Assembly (NCBI RefSeq): GCF_003325355.1
Contig: NZ_CP030850.1
Location: 4,395,501-4,459,500 of the forward strand
Direction: 5' to 3'
DNA: 64,000 bases
DNA from: Runella rosea
GTDB taxonomy: Bacteria > Bacteroidota > Bacteroidia > Cytophagales > Spirosomataceae
The notes under the pieces are model-generated. The model was not told where the DNA came from and made no database searches. It worked only from the letters and a program-made list of their open reading frames with translations. Position numbers and translations under genes: made by a program. Shown here piece after piece: positions 26,119-34,533 of the stretch. Position 1 is the stretch's first letter; each line of letters starts with the position of its first letter.

Positions 26119-27216
26119 ATGAGTGCCACCTTAGAAATTTTACCGATGAGTTCGTGGGTTGATACGGGAGGGAAACCACTCGTCATTGCAGGCCCATGCA
26201 GTGCCGAAACTGAAGAGCAGGTTTGGGAAACCGCGACCCAGATCAAAGCTTTAGGATATGCTAACGTACTGCGCGCGGGCGTGTGGAAGCCGCGTACCCG
26301 TCCTGGAAGCTTTGAAGGAATGGGCGAGGCTGCGTTGCCTTGGCTTGCTGCCGTAAAAAAAGAAACAGGTTTGCCGATTGCCGTTGAAGTAGCTACTCCT
26401 CAGCACGTTGAACTTGCCCTTAAATACGGAATTGATATTTTATGGATTGGAGCCCGTACCACCGTTAACCCGTTCAATGTTCAAGATTTGGCGGATGCGT
26501 TGCAAGGGGTAGATGTGCCAGTGTTGATCAAAAACCCAGTCAATCCAGATTTAGCATTGTGGATTGGAGCATTTGAGCGTATTAACCGTGCTGGTATCAA
26601 AAAACTCGGAGCTATTCACCGTGGATTTTCGAATGCCCAAGAAACAAAATACCGCAACTCTCCCATGTGGAACATTGCCATCGAACTCAAAACGATGTTT
26701 CCAGAGTTGCCGATGATTGGTGACCCTAGCCACATGGCTGGAAAACGTGCGTATTTGTTCGAAATCGCCCAACGGGCGTTGGATTTAAACTACGATGGGC
26801 TCATCATTGAGTCACACTGCAACCCCGACAAAGCTTGGTCGGATGCGGCTCAACAATTGACGCCAGCTGCCTTGGGCGAAATGCTGCACGAACTTCACGT
26901 GCGTAAGCCTGAGTATGGCACAGATTATATCAATCAGTTGGAACAACTGCGCAGTAAACTCGATAATCTTGACCGTGAATTGTTAGAGATTTTGGGTACA
27001 CGGATGTCGTTGGTGGAGCAATTGGGTGAATATAAGCGTGATAACAACGTGGCCGTTTTACAAATGGATCGTTGGAGACAACTTCGTAAAAACCGCGCCG
27101 ATTTGGGTAAACAAATGAATTTGTACCCTGATTTTGTGGAAGAGTTGTTTGAACTGATTCACATGGCTTCTATCCGTAAGCAAACAGAAGTAATGAACTC
27201 TACGCCAGCTGCTTAA
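26119..27216 (+). CDS. Bifunctional DAHP synthase/chorismate mutase (type II)
   Basis: A 365-residue fusion. Residues about 15-265 are a type I-beta DAHP synthase, joining phosphoenolpyruvate and erythrose 4-phosphate as the first step of the shikimate pathway. Signatures are VIAGPCSAETEEQ, LRAGVWKPRTRPGSFEGMG, IGARTTVNPFNVQ, LIKNPVNPD, AIHRGFSN and GDPSHMAGKR. Residues about 275-355 are an AroQ-type chorismate mutase (LRSKLDNLDRELLEILGTRMSLVEQLGEYKRDNNVAVLQMDRW). The mutase probably acts as catalyst and as the prephenate/chorismate-responsive regulatory part, as in other such fusions. The order synthase-mutase is standard in Bacteroidota. A strong terminator follows. Confidence 0.94.
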   Translation: MSATLEILPMSSWVDTGGKPLVIAGPCSAETEEQVWETATQIKALGYANVLRAGVWKPRTRPGSFEGMGEAALPWLAAVKKETGLPIAVEVATPQHVELALKYGIDILWIGARTTVNPFNVQDLADALQGVDVPVLIKNPVNPDLALWIGAFERINRAGIKKLGAIHRGFSNAQETKYRNSPMWNIAIELKTMFPELPMIGDPSHMAGKRAYLFEIAQRALDLNYDGLIIESHCNPDKAWSDAAQQLTPAALGEMLHELHVRKPEYGTDYINQLEQLRSKLDNLDRELLEILGTRMSLVEQLGEYKRDNNVAVLQMDRWRQLRKNRADLGKQMNLYPDFVEELFELIHMASIRKQTEVMNSTPAA

Positions 27217-27243
27217 TTTCGGCTTAGGCATGATTATACCACG

Positions 27244-27271
27244 AGGCCGCCCCAATTGGGCGGCCTTTTTT
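27244..27271 (+). terminator. Rho-independent terminator of the DAHP synthase gene
   Basis: A 9-bp GC-rich stem, AGGCCGCCC (27244-27252) with GGGCGGCCT (27258-27266), is followed by a T-run 28 bp after the stop codon. Confidence 0.92.
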
Positions 27272-27291
27272 ATTTCTTAGAAAAATTAGAA

Positions 27292-28224
27292 CTACGTTTT
27301 TTTGGGGGCGGGGTTGTCGTTGTTGACTTCCAATCGATACCCGACGCCGTGTACCGCCGCGATTTTTAGCGAAGTATCTTCTTGAAGCAACTTCCGCAGG
27401 CGCGACACAAAAACATCAATGCTGCGTCCTACCGTAACACCTTCATCTTCCCAAACGGATTTAAGAATGAAATCTCGTTCCAAAACCTGATTTTGGTATT
27501 TGATGAACAAGTGCAGCAATTTAGCTTCTCGGAAAGTAAGATTGTGTTGTGTATGGGAAGTATACAACATTTGATTGTCCAAGTCCATGCTTGATTCACC
27601 GAAACGAATTCGGGTAGATTTTTCAATCGGCTTTTCATCAGGTGTTTCAATAAGCGGAGCGAGGGGCGTTTTTCTTCGAGAAAGTACAACATACGAAACG
27701 CCAATAAAGGCAATTCCCAACCCCAAAGTCCACCAAACAGGGTTGGACTTTGGGTTGTTTGCGGTAGCCAAGAAAGTTATTTTTACATTATAACAATCTA
27801 TGACTTGGTCGCGCCCGACGCAGGCTACTTCCTTGCTTTTGGAGTAATCGAGAAAGTTATAGCCCAATTGTACCTCGTTTGTTTTGCAGTCCATGACCGT
27901 TACATCGTAGTTGTTTTTGATACCATGAAGGTCGAATGATTCCTGCAATAAGGAAGGTAACTGGTTGTAATCGAACGATTTGCTTAATTGAAGCACAAAT
28001 GTACCCTCCTCTAATTTTTTAACCGCAGGAATATGGGAAGTGGAATCGCCGCTTGCCAACAACAGGCGGTGGCCTGTGCGGCGAAGCGCGAGGTTCGTCT
28101 TTTCTTCAAATCGTTGCGAGTTAGTGGCATCAGTGTCAGGAGTTATCCAGGCAAACTGCCCAAACAGTAAGCTGATCACTAAAAACGAAGCCACGATTGC
28201 CAATTTACCTGCCATGATTTCCAT
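27292..28224 (-). CDS. Membrane-anchored winged-helix transcriptional regulator (ToxR-like)
   Basis: A 310-residue protein with an N-terminal hydrophobic segment (about 5-28), a probably periplasmic region of about 140 residues (30-165, containing two cysteine-bearing motifs) and a second membrane segment (about 168-186). The C-terminus is an OmpR/PhoB-type winged helix (about 205-302, with LTFREAKLLHLFIKYQNQVLERDFILKSVW, GRSIDVFVSRLRKLLQED and GVGYRLEV). There is no receiver or kinase domain. It therefore looks like a one-component sensor that binds DNA from the membrane. Unlike ToxR, the DNA-binding domain is at the C-terminal end. ATG at 28224 or 28215 could start it. It lies downstream of the Reg_prop operon on the same strand and could regulate it. 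Confidence 0.8.
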   Translation of the reverse strand: MEIMAGKLAIVASFLVISLLFGQFAWITPDTDATNSQRFEEKTNLALRRTGHRLLLASGDSTSHIPAVKKLEEGTFVLQLSKSFDYNQLPSLLQESFDLHGIKNNYDVTVMDCKTNEVQLGYNFLDYSKSKEVACVGRDQVIDCYNVKITFLATANNPKSNPVWWTLGLGIAFIGVSYVVLSRRKTPLAPLIETPDEKPIEKSTRIRFGESSMDLDNQMLYTSHTQHNLTFREAKLLHLFIKYQNQVLERDFILKSVWEDEGVTVGRSIDVFVSRLRKLLQEDTSLKIAAVHGVGYRLEVNNDNPAPKKT

Positions 28225-28235
28225 AAGTTCTTTAT

Positions 28236-28243
28236 CAAATTTA
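28236..28243 (-). promoter_or_regulatory. Candidate -7 element of the membrane-anchored regulator gene
   Basis: TAAATTTG on the minus strand matches TAnnTTTG. It leaves a very short leader before ATG 28224 and a better one before ATG 28215, which slightly favours the later start. The -33 position has TTC rather than TTG. Confidence 0.35.
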
Positions 28244-28271
28244 GCAGAAATAGCTTAATGGTCGAATCTTT

Positions 28272-28529
28272 CTATTGAGTTATTTCTACGAAGTTAGAGG
28301 TTAAATCGTTGTATTTTATGTCGATGACAAAACTTCCGCCGGTGATTTTGCTATTGGCAGATTGGGTCAGCATTCCTGATAAAAACTGCAAGGTTCCTTC
28401 GTGGCCATTACTTCCAACTGCATAATTTCCTTTTCCCAAAATCGTGCTTTCTTTGACGGATAAATCCGCTTTTCACTGCGAATAGGCAGAAAAATGGATT
28501 AATAAAGTGAGGATAAATAGTTTTTTCAT
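28272..28529 (-). pseudogene. Truncated YceI-like secreted protein with internal stop
   Basis: The frame opens with ATG at 28529, immediately after the TAA of the preceding Reg_prop gene, and encodes a signal peptide (MKKLFILTLLIHFSAYSQ). It then hits TGA at codon 19. After it the frame continues for 66 codons (KADLSVKEST, GSNGHEGTLQFLSGML, SKITGGSFVIDI, DLTSNFVEITQ) to TAG at 28272. The continuation resembles the beginning of a YceI/polyisoprenoid-binding lipocalin-like domain, in which a tryptophan is expected where TGA stands, so TGG to TGA is the simplest change. About half the domain (normally roughly 170 residues) is missing. Probably a decayed gene at the end of the operon. Confidence 0.65.
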
Positions 28530-29681
28530 TTATTCCGAAAAGTTAGTAAAGGTTTTGCCATTATAACGGCTCAAACCAAAGCCCCTTGTGCCAAACCAAA
28601 TGTTTCCGTTTTTGTCTTCTAAAATACTTTTAACAGAATCGTTGATTAGCCCGTCTTTTGTAGTAAAATTTTTGAAAGTTTTTCCATCATAAGAAAACAC
28701 GCCATTCTTATCTGTAGCAAGCCAAATATTTCCCTTTTTATCTTCTAAAATTGAAGATATTCCATAACTTACAAAGCCTTCCTTTTCTCCAAAACTTGTA
28801 AAGGTTTTCCCATCATAACGGCAGGCTCCGTGCCTTCTGGTGGCAAACCAAATATTTCCTGCTTTATCTTCGGTGGCAGAGAAAATCATATCATCTGTGA
28901 TATGGTCTTTCGATGGAGAATAGAAGGTACTTGAAAGATAATCGGAAGTATTCTGTGGATAATTGTGGTTTCTTTGGTCTTGGTTTGTTTTATAATAGTT
29001 TGCAGATGGAAGAAAGCTCTTAAAAGATTTTCCGTCATATCTCCATACACCACCGCCATTCCAGGAACTAAACCAAATATTCCCATTTTTATCTTGTATA
29101 ATATCACTGATATATTTCTCGTGCCTATCACCATAGAATGGATGCTCATACTTATAAAGAAAATTTGAAACATTTGTTCCATCATACCGATAAATTCCTT
29201 TATTTATCACGCCAAACCAAATGTTGCCCTCTCGGTCTTCTAAAAGGCTGGTGATTCCAAATTTAGTCAAACTATCTGATTTGAAATATTTACTAAATTT
29301 TCCCCCATCATACTTACAGATTCCACTTTTAGTGCCGAACAAAATATTTCCTGTTCTATCTTCTATTATTGCACTCACATCATTGCTACTCAGTCCATCT
29401 TTCGTTGTAAAATTGGTAAATGACTTCCCGTCGAAGCGATAAACACCTTCGCCAGACGTGCTGAACCAGAGGTTTCCTGCTTTATCCTGCAATTCACAAC
29501 CCACATTCCCAGATACGACACCCTGTGTACGTATCATTTTCGGCGGACTGTTCGTGATCGTTTTTGGCGCACTTAAATCATCTTTTGACAAATTAGTTTT
29601 CACCTGTCCGTTGCAGACCATTATACCTACAAACAAAAGTAGGAATGTGTAGATTTGAGTTGGTAAATAATGCTTTTTCAT
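28530..29681 (-). CDS. Secreted seven-bladed Reg_prop propeller protein (paralogue 4)
   Basis: A 383-residue protein with an N-terminal signal (VGIMVCNGQ, possibly a lipobox cysteine). Seven repeats of the two-component regulator propeller type follow (PF07494; consensus EDKxGNIWFGT...YDGKSFTNF), giving a complete beta-propeller and nothing else. In known hybrid sensors of Bacteroidota this propeller is the periplasmic ligand-binding half, but here no membrane segment, kinase or response regulator follows. It is therefore a free secreted or lipid-anchored propeller. It is the only one of the four paralogues whose repeats never carry the PRRAV insertion. The stop abuts the start of the YceI-like remnant. 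Confidence 0.85.
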   Translation of the reverse strand: MKKHYLPTQIYTFLLLFVGIMVCNGQVKTNLSKDDLSAPKTITNSPPKMIRTQGVVSGNVGCELQDKAGNLWFSTSGEGVYRFDGKSFTNFTTKDGLSSNDVSAIIEDRTGNILFGTKSGICKYDGGKFSKYFKSDSLTKFGITSLLEDREGNIWFGVINKGIYRYDGTNVSNFLYKYEHPFYGDRHEKYISDIIQDKNGNIWFSSWNGGGVWRYDGKSFKSFLPSANYYKTNQDQRNHNYPQNTSDYLSSTFYSPSKDHITDDMIFSATEDKAGNIWFATRRHGACRYDGKTFTSFGEKEGFVSYGISSILEDKKGNIWLATDKNGVFSYDGKTFKNFTTKDGLINDSVKSILEDKNGNIWFGTRGFGLSRYNGKTFTNFSE

Positions 29682-29709
29682 TTTTTTGTCAATTATTTTA
29701 GTTCGTGTT

Positions 29710-30786
29710 CTATTCAGAAAAACTGGTAAAGGTTTTTCCGACTGCCCGTCTGGGATCGTAGCGGCACAAGCCAGTGTTTCTTGTGCCTACCCAAATATTG
29801 CCCGATTTATCTTCAAGAATTGACCATACATCATTATTGATTAACCCATCTTTTGTGGTAAAACAAGTAAAGGTTTGTCCAACTGCCCGATTGGGATCGT
29901 AACGACAAATTCCACGACCACCACCTCCAAACCAAAGATTACCTTTTTTGTCTTCTATAATTCGGGTAACAGGATTATTAGATAAACCATCCATTTTTGT
30001 AAATGACTTGCCATCATAGCGGTAAGCTCCGCTCCAATTGCTGAACCAAATGTCTCCTTTTTTGTCTTGCAAAACAGGCCAAGCCCAACTGTCACCATTT
30101 GGTTTAAGATTGGTCATAGATTTACCAACTGCCCGTTTGGGATCATAACGATACACACCTTCATTACCTCGCCCACCAAACCAAAAGTGGCCTGCTTTAT
30201 CTTCTAAAATGTATTCCACGTTATTGTTACTGTTCCGATAGCCACCTGCTCCCTCACTAATTATAAATGGAGTAAAGGTTTGGCCATCTGCTCGTCTGGG
30301 ATCGTAGATATAAACACCGTCAATTGTTGCGAACCATAGTTTTCCGCTTTTGTCCTGCATTATACTGAATACATCATGCGTGTTTTGAAACTTGTTCGCA
30401 GGCATTTTTTTCCGTAAAGGAATCCGGATTTCAGCAAATGTTTTACCATCGTAAAGAACAAGCCCCGCTTCAGTGCCTATCCAAATTTTACCATCTTTAT
30501 CTTCCAATATATGGTTAACCGAATTACTGTTAAGCCCATTTTTCGCTGTGATTTGGGTGAATGATCTCCCATCATATTTATAAACGCCATCGCCTGTCGT
30601 GCCGAACCAAATGTTACCCGCTTTGTCTTGCAAACCGCAATGAACATTGTCGCCAGGGTTTGTACTTTGTGATTTAATCAGGCTCAACTGACCTGATTTT
30701 AAGCTGGTTTTCATTTGCCCATAGCCAGAAGAGGCCAATAAGGCCAACCCTTGCCATAAAATGAAAAGATATTTTATTGGTTTCAT
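29710..30786 (-). CDS. Secreted seven-bladed Reg_prop propeller protein (paralogue 3)
   Basis: A 358-residue protein with a signal peptide (about 1-23, LALLASSGYGQ) and seven propeller repeats (DKAGNIWFGT, EDKDGKIWIGT, QDKSGKLWFAT, EDKAGHFWFGG, QDKKGDIWFSN, EDKKGNLWFGG, EDKSGNIWVGT). Four of the YDGKSF strands carry an extra PRRAV/PKRAV/PNRAV-type pentapeptide, encoded by near-identical DNA. No effector domain is present. It is 28 bp upstream of the next paralogue in the operon. Ligand unknown. Confidence 0.85.
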   Translation of the reverse strand: MKPIKYLFILWQGLALLASSGYGQMKTSLKSGQLSLIKSQSTNPGDNVHCGLQDKAGNIWFGTTGDGVYKYDGRSFTQITAKNGLNSNSVNHILEDKDGKIWIGTEAGLVLYDGKTFAEIRIPLRKKMPANKFQNTHDVFSIMQDKSGKLWFATIDGVYIYDPRRADGQTFTPFIISEGAGGYRNSNNNVEYILEDKAGHFWFGGRGNEGVYRYDPKRAVGKSMTNLKPNGDSWAWPVLQDKKGDIWFSNWSGAYRYDGKSFTKMDGLSNNPVTRIIEDKKGNLWFGGGGRGICRYDPNRAVGQTFTCFTTKDGLINNDVWSILEDKSGNIWVGTRNTGLCRYDPRRAVGKTFTSFSE

Positions 30787-30825
30787 TTTATGTGTTTTGT
30801 ATTCTGTCGTCTCGATTTGCTTATA

Positions 30826-31932
30826 CTACCAAGGGCCTTTCTTTTTAACTTGATAAAAGCGTTTGCCATCAAAGCGATAGAGCCCTTGCCCCGTACCCCA
30901 CCACATATTTCCTGACCTGTCCTGATACATACTTTGAACGCAGCAGTTTAAGCCGTCGGCAGGTGTAAACACAGTAAATGCTTGGGGATTGGGCAAGGGA
31001 ATGGAAGGGTCAAATCTCGTAGTGGCGCCTCGGGCGGTAATCCAAATGATACCCGACTGTTCAATAATGAGTCCCCAAAACTCCGTTCCGCCTAATCCGT
31101 CTTTGGCGGTGTAGTCGGTGAACGTTTTTCCATCATACTTGCAAATGCCGTTTTTCATGGTAAACCACATATTCCCGTCCTTATCCTCTGCTATGCCTCC
31201 GGCATAGTTTTCCCCCAAACCTTCCTTTTCATTGAAGTTTACAATCGTTTTTCCGACTGCCCGTCTGGGATCATACCGAAAGACACCTTTATCAGACGAG
31301 GCAAACCAGATGTTGCCGGCTTTGTCCTCCATAATGCCTGACACATTTATCGGAGGAAGCTGTTGAAATAAGGAAAAACTTTTATCGCCCTTGCCATCAG
31401 CCGTTGGGTTATATTGATAAACGCCGCCGTGGGTGCCTACCCAAACGGTACCCGACTTGTCAACAAGGATGCTTTTGCGACTTATATCAATATGGTTTAG
31501 CCCATCTTTTTGACTATAATTTTTAAAGCTTTTTCCGACTGCCCGTCTGGGATCATACCTGTACACGCCTTGATCGGTACCAAACCACATATTGCCATCT
31601 TTATCTTCATTGATAGCATAAACAGTTTGGTTATAGAAACCATCCGGATTGGAAAAGTAGGTCAAGGTTTTTTCATCATACCGCACTACGCCTTCGCCTA
31701 AGGAACCAAACCATAAATTTCCTTTCGAATCCTGAAAAATACTTCGGAAGTATTGACTGACTAAGGTAGTGTCAAAATCGGGAGACAAGCCAACGGCTTT
31801 AAAGTTTTTGATAACTGTTGGGCTTGGTTTTGATGCCTTAGTCGTCTCCTTTGGCTGACCATTGCAGGAATTTATAATCAACCCCACTAAAAGCCAGAGG
31901 TAAATTGGATGGTGAAACTCATGTTTTGTCAT
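30826..31932 (-). CDS. Seven-bladed Reg_prop propeller lipoprotein (paralogue 2)
   Basis: I start this at the ATG at 31932 (MTKHEFHHPIYLWLLVGLII), which gives a signal peptide ending in NSC followed by NGQP, a plausible lipobox; a start at 31974 adds a non-signal-like leader. The 368-residue product has seven Reg_prop blades (QDSKGNLWFGS through QDRSGNMWWGT). Two blades carry the DPRRAVGK insertion. It ends soon after the last blade with no kinase domain. It is probably an outer-membrane or periplasm-facing lipoprotein, co-transcribed with its paralogues. Confidence 0.83.
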   Translation of the reverse strand: MTKHEFHHPIYLWLLVGLIINSCNGQPKETTKASKPSPTVIKNFKAVGLSPDFDTTLVSQYFRSIFQDSKGNLWFGSLGEGVVRYDEKTLTYFSNPDGFYNQTVYAINEDKDGNMWFGTDQGVYRYDPRRAVGKSFKNYSQKDGLNHIDISRKSILVDKSGTVWVGTHGGVYQYNPTADGKGDKSFSLFQQLPPINVSGIMEDKAGNIWFASSDKGVFRYDPRRAVGKTIVNFNEKEGLGENYAGGIAEDKDGNMWFTMKNGICKYDGKTFTDYTAKDGLGGTEFWGLIIEQSGIIWITARGATTRFDPSIPLPNPQAFTVFTPADGLNCCVQSMYQDRSGNMWWGTGQGLYRFDGKRFYQVKKKGPW

Positions 31933-31974
31933 TTTTCTCTGTTTTTTGGCTGTAAAAATGTTCGTAAAAAGCAC

Positions 31975-32985
31975 TTATTTCTGACCGGCTGCACTTTTAA
32001 AGTCCGTTAGGGTCTTTCCATCATAACGGTAACGGTTAGCTCCAATCCAAATACTTCCATCATTGGCCCATAACATCCCAAAAGGCAGATTCCTAGGCCC
32101 TTCATATTTTGTCTTTATTACTGTTACATGCGGCTTTTTATCAGACAATGACTGTTCATCATAACGGAAAATAGGCCCACCTATACTGGTCAAAACGTTT
32201 CCCTTTTTATCTTCGATTATAACGCCAGCGCCAACCTGATCGATTTGAGTAAAGGAACTGCCGTCATAGCGCCAAAGACCATCGGCGCCGAACCAGATAT
32301 TGTCTTTTTTGTCTTTAATCATAGACCATACGTTCCTGAAAGTTTTGCCATCTTTATCGGTGAGAGTGGTAAATGATTTTCCATCATAAACGGAAATATC
32401 ACCCCGTGATCCAAACCAAATTTTGCCTGTTTTGTCTTCAACAATAGCGTGAACATCATTATTGGACAGTCCATCCGCAGTTGTAAAATTTCGAAACGAT
32501 TTACCAACTGCCCGTCTGGGATCATAGCGGCTTACACCACCTGCAGTGCCAAGCCAAATAATGCCGGCTTTATCTTCATAAATAGGCATAACAGAATTAT
32601 CGGCAAGTCCGTCTTTTGTTGTAAAATGTTGAAAGGATTTTCCGTCTGTCCGTCTGGGATCGTAATAAAAAACACCTGAGCCATACGTGCCGAACCAAAA
32701 ATTTCCCTTACTATCTTCAAAAACAGAAAAAAAAGGCTCTGAGACCAGTTGGCCTGTGATTTTGGTAAACGATTTTCCATCTCTGGGATCGTATCGAAAA
32801 ACACCATCGCTCGCTGCAAACCAAATATTCCCATTTCTATCTTGCTCGATATCCCAAATGTTAGAAGTGAGTGTGTCTGTGGTTTCAGACTTGATATTAT
32901 CTTTTGATGTGTTTGTTTGGTCTTGTCCATAGGATGTGTGAAAAACAAACATCAAGAACAAAACATACACGTGTGCGTATTTCAT
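31975..32985 (-). CDS. Secreted seven-bladed Reg_prop propeller protein (paralogue 1)
   Basis: A 336-residue protein with a signal peptide (MKYAHVYVLFLMFVFHTSYGQ) and seven blades, the first being DIEQDRNGNIWFAASDGVFRYDP. The last two blades are degenerate (EDKKGNVLTSI, ANDGSIWIGA). The first blade has a shortened insertion (YDPRDGKSF) and two others have the full form (DPRRTDGK, DPRRAVGK). It begins 11 bp after the stop of the preceding small-protein gene. As in the other three, there is no signalling domain. Confidence 0.85.
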   Translation of the reverse strand: MKYAHVYVLFLMFVFHTSYGQDQTNTSKDNIKSETTDTLTSNIWDIEQDRNGNIWFAASDGVFRYDPRDGKSFTKITGQLVSEPFFSVFEDSKGNFWFGTYGSGVFYYDPRRTDGKSFQHFTTKDGLADNSVMPIYEDKAGIIWLGTAGGVSRYDPRRAVGKSFRNFTTADGLSNNDVHAIVEDKTGKIWFGSRGDISVYDGKSFTTLTDKDGKTFRNVWSMIKDKKDNIWFGADGLWRYDGSSFTQIDQVGAGVIIEDKKGNVLTSIGGPIFRYDEQSLSDKKPHVTVIKTKYEGPRNLPFGMLWANDGSIWIGANRYRYDGKTLTDFKSAAGQK

Positions 32986-32996
32986 AATTTATTTAC

Positions 32997-33551
32997 TTAG
33001 CAACGGCCTTTGCGAGGTGTACGTTTAAAAATTACTTTACCATCTAGCTCTACATATTCGCCTGATACTATTGGATAGGCATACTTGGGCGCGTGCGAAA
33101 CGCTATGGCTTCTTATAATTATTTTGTCGTTAACTTTCAGGCTATGCAATTGCTCAAGTTGAGACTTTTCTGGCTCAAATTTTACAATATAATCGTCACC
33201 ATTAATCCTTACCATCACTCCGAAACCTAATCTTGAGCCCAGTGGGAGAGAAAGAGAGGTTACAACAGCCTCCATATTGGTAAAAGCACTTATATGCTTT
33301 CTTATTTTAGCTTCACCTGCATACACTTTTTTACCTGCGGGAGACGCTTCCCATTTTTTGAACATTACACCATCAGGGGTAGCCTCCCATTTTTTCAATG
33401 CAGATTTCCTTTCAGCATCAGAGAGAGGAACGCCGCCCGACGGCTTTGGGGTTGATTTTTTAGAAGTTTCATTTTTGATTTCGCGATTAGCAAATACCGC
33501 TCCGCCTACCACAACCAGCGGTAATAGCAGCGTATAAATGATTTTTTTCAT
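32997..33551 (-). CDS. Small secreted protein of unknown function
   Basis: Starting at the ATG at 33551 gives 184 residues with a signal peptide (MKKIIYTLLLPLVVVGGAVFA). After a lysine- and proline-rich linker there is an imperfect tandem motif (LKKWEATPDGVMFKKWEASP). A roughly 100-residue beta-rich region follows, ending in KRTPRKGRC. I recognise no family. It is the third gene of the operon that leads into the four Reg_prop genes, so a joint envelope function is likely but undefined. Confidence 0.7.
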   Translation of the reverse strand: MKKIIYTLLLPLVVVGGAVFANREIKNETSKKSTPKPSGGVPLSDAERKSALKKWEATPDGVMFKKWEASPAGKKVYAGEAKIRKHISAFTNMEAVVTSLSLPLGSRLGFGVMVRINGDDYIVKFEPEKSQLEQLHSLKVNDKIIIRSHSVSHAPKYAYPIVSGEYVELDGKVIFKRTPRKGRC

Positions 33552-33610
33552 GTTTTTTACAGGTTTAAATTTCATGGCTGTTCATTTCTTCCAAAATGAT
33601 AAAAGAGAAT

Positions 33611-34075
33611 TTAGCAACCGTCGCCGCTTTTTTGTTTTGCCAACAACGGGCCTAAGATCATGTACATTAGGTCAATTTTTGCAAGTTTAATAACGCGCTT
33701 GGCCTTTGCATCACTTTTCTGAGCGGGTTCGATGATGAGTTCATCGCCAAAATGGGCTAATGCTAGAATATGGGCTATTTCTACTTCGTATAATTCTCGC
33801 GTATCAGAAGATAGCCCCTTGTTGACAACCTGTCCTTCGTGTTTAAGATAAACTTTAAAGGGAACTCTTGTGGCATCTGATGAACTGGGATTTCCTTTGA
33901 CTAACGCCAATACGCCTTTAGTTCCTTTCCAAAAAGTGCTGTAATCCAAGGGTTTTCCGTTCAGCACCAACGGGTTTCCATAAAAGTAGTTTTCTCCGCC
34001 TTTGGAAAAGGTAGTGGTGCCAACCATGAATAAAATCAGGACAATAGCTAGTCGGTAGGTGTTAGTGTATCTCAT
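33611..34075 (-). CDS. Small secreted protein of unknown function
   Basis: A 154-residue protein with a signal peptide (MRYTNTYRLAIVLILFMVGTTTFS). The mature part begins GGENYFYGNPLVLNGKPLDYSTFWKG and ends with a single cysteine. I do not recognise a domain. The repeated pattern of a beta-rich stretch followed by HFGDELIIEP is similar in style to KKGDSIVL in the next gene upstream and VNDKIII in the next downstream. The three may therefore be distant relatives, which is inference. Confidence 0.65.
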   Translation of the reverse strand: MRYTNTYRLAIVLILFMVGTTTFSKGGENYFYGNPLVLNGKPLDYSTFWKGTKGVLALVKGNPSSSDATRVPFKVYLKHEGQVVNKGLSSDTRELYEVEIAHILALAHFGDELIIEPAQKSDAKAKRVIKLAKIDLMYMILGPLLAKQKSGDGC

Positions 34076-34095
34076 TGTTTTGGTAGTTTAAATAA

Positions 34096-34497
34096 TTACT
34101 TGATTAGAATCTCATTGTGCGGCAACGCATATTGTTTTTCTAAGGTAAGCAGCACGATAGAATCACCTTTCTTGCATTTTGCCAACACCTTTTGAATTTC
34201 AATTTTTCGGAAATCGTCGCCAGAAAACATCGTCAGCGTTCGCGTGTTTTCGTCACGAATGGCAATTTTGAACGAGACGATATCAACGGCTTTGCTTTCA
34301 TTGGAAGATAGCTCGGCTGTTGCTACCGTCAGCTCGCCTCGGGCTGTTAAGGGTAAACTGCATTTGCCTTTTGGAGTGTATTCATCCACCACCATTTTAT
34401 TGTTTAAAAAAGCGGCGGAACAAACTTGCTGACCGTGGCTTACGAGTGCGAGGCCAGAAAGAAGGAGACCTCCCATTAGTGCTTTTACTGTTTTCAT
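34096..34497 (-). CDS. Small secreted protein of unknown function, first gene of operon
   Basis: A 133-residue protein with a signal peptide (MKTVKALMGGLLLSGLALVSHGQ) and two cysteines in the first half (C26 and C46). The C-terminal half (VDIVSFKIAIRDENTRTLTMFSGDDFRKIEIQKVLAKCKKGDSIVLLTLE) loosely resembles the Ig-like C-terminal domain of the gliding motility protein GldM, but the match is too weak to name. It begins about 37 bp downstream of a -7 promoter element and heads the operon continuing to 28272. Confidence 0.65.
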   Translation of the reverse strand: MKTVKALMGGLLLSGLALVSHGQQVCSAAFLNNKMVVDEYTPKGKCSLPLTARGELTVATAELSSNESKAVDIVSFKIAIRDENTRTLTMFSGDDFRKIEIQKVLAKCKKGDSIVLLTLEKQYALPHNEILIK

Positions 34498-34533
34498 TTT
34501 TGTTGGTTGTTTTTGGCTTTACTTTGATGTAAG

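Noticed and set aside
28530-32985. Reg_prop genes as fragments of a hybrid two-component sensor
   Set aside because: Each has its own signal peptide, complete seven-blade propeller and stop; no kinase sequence remains between them.
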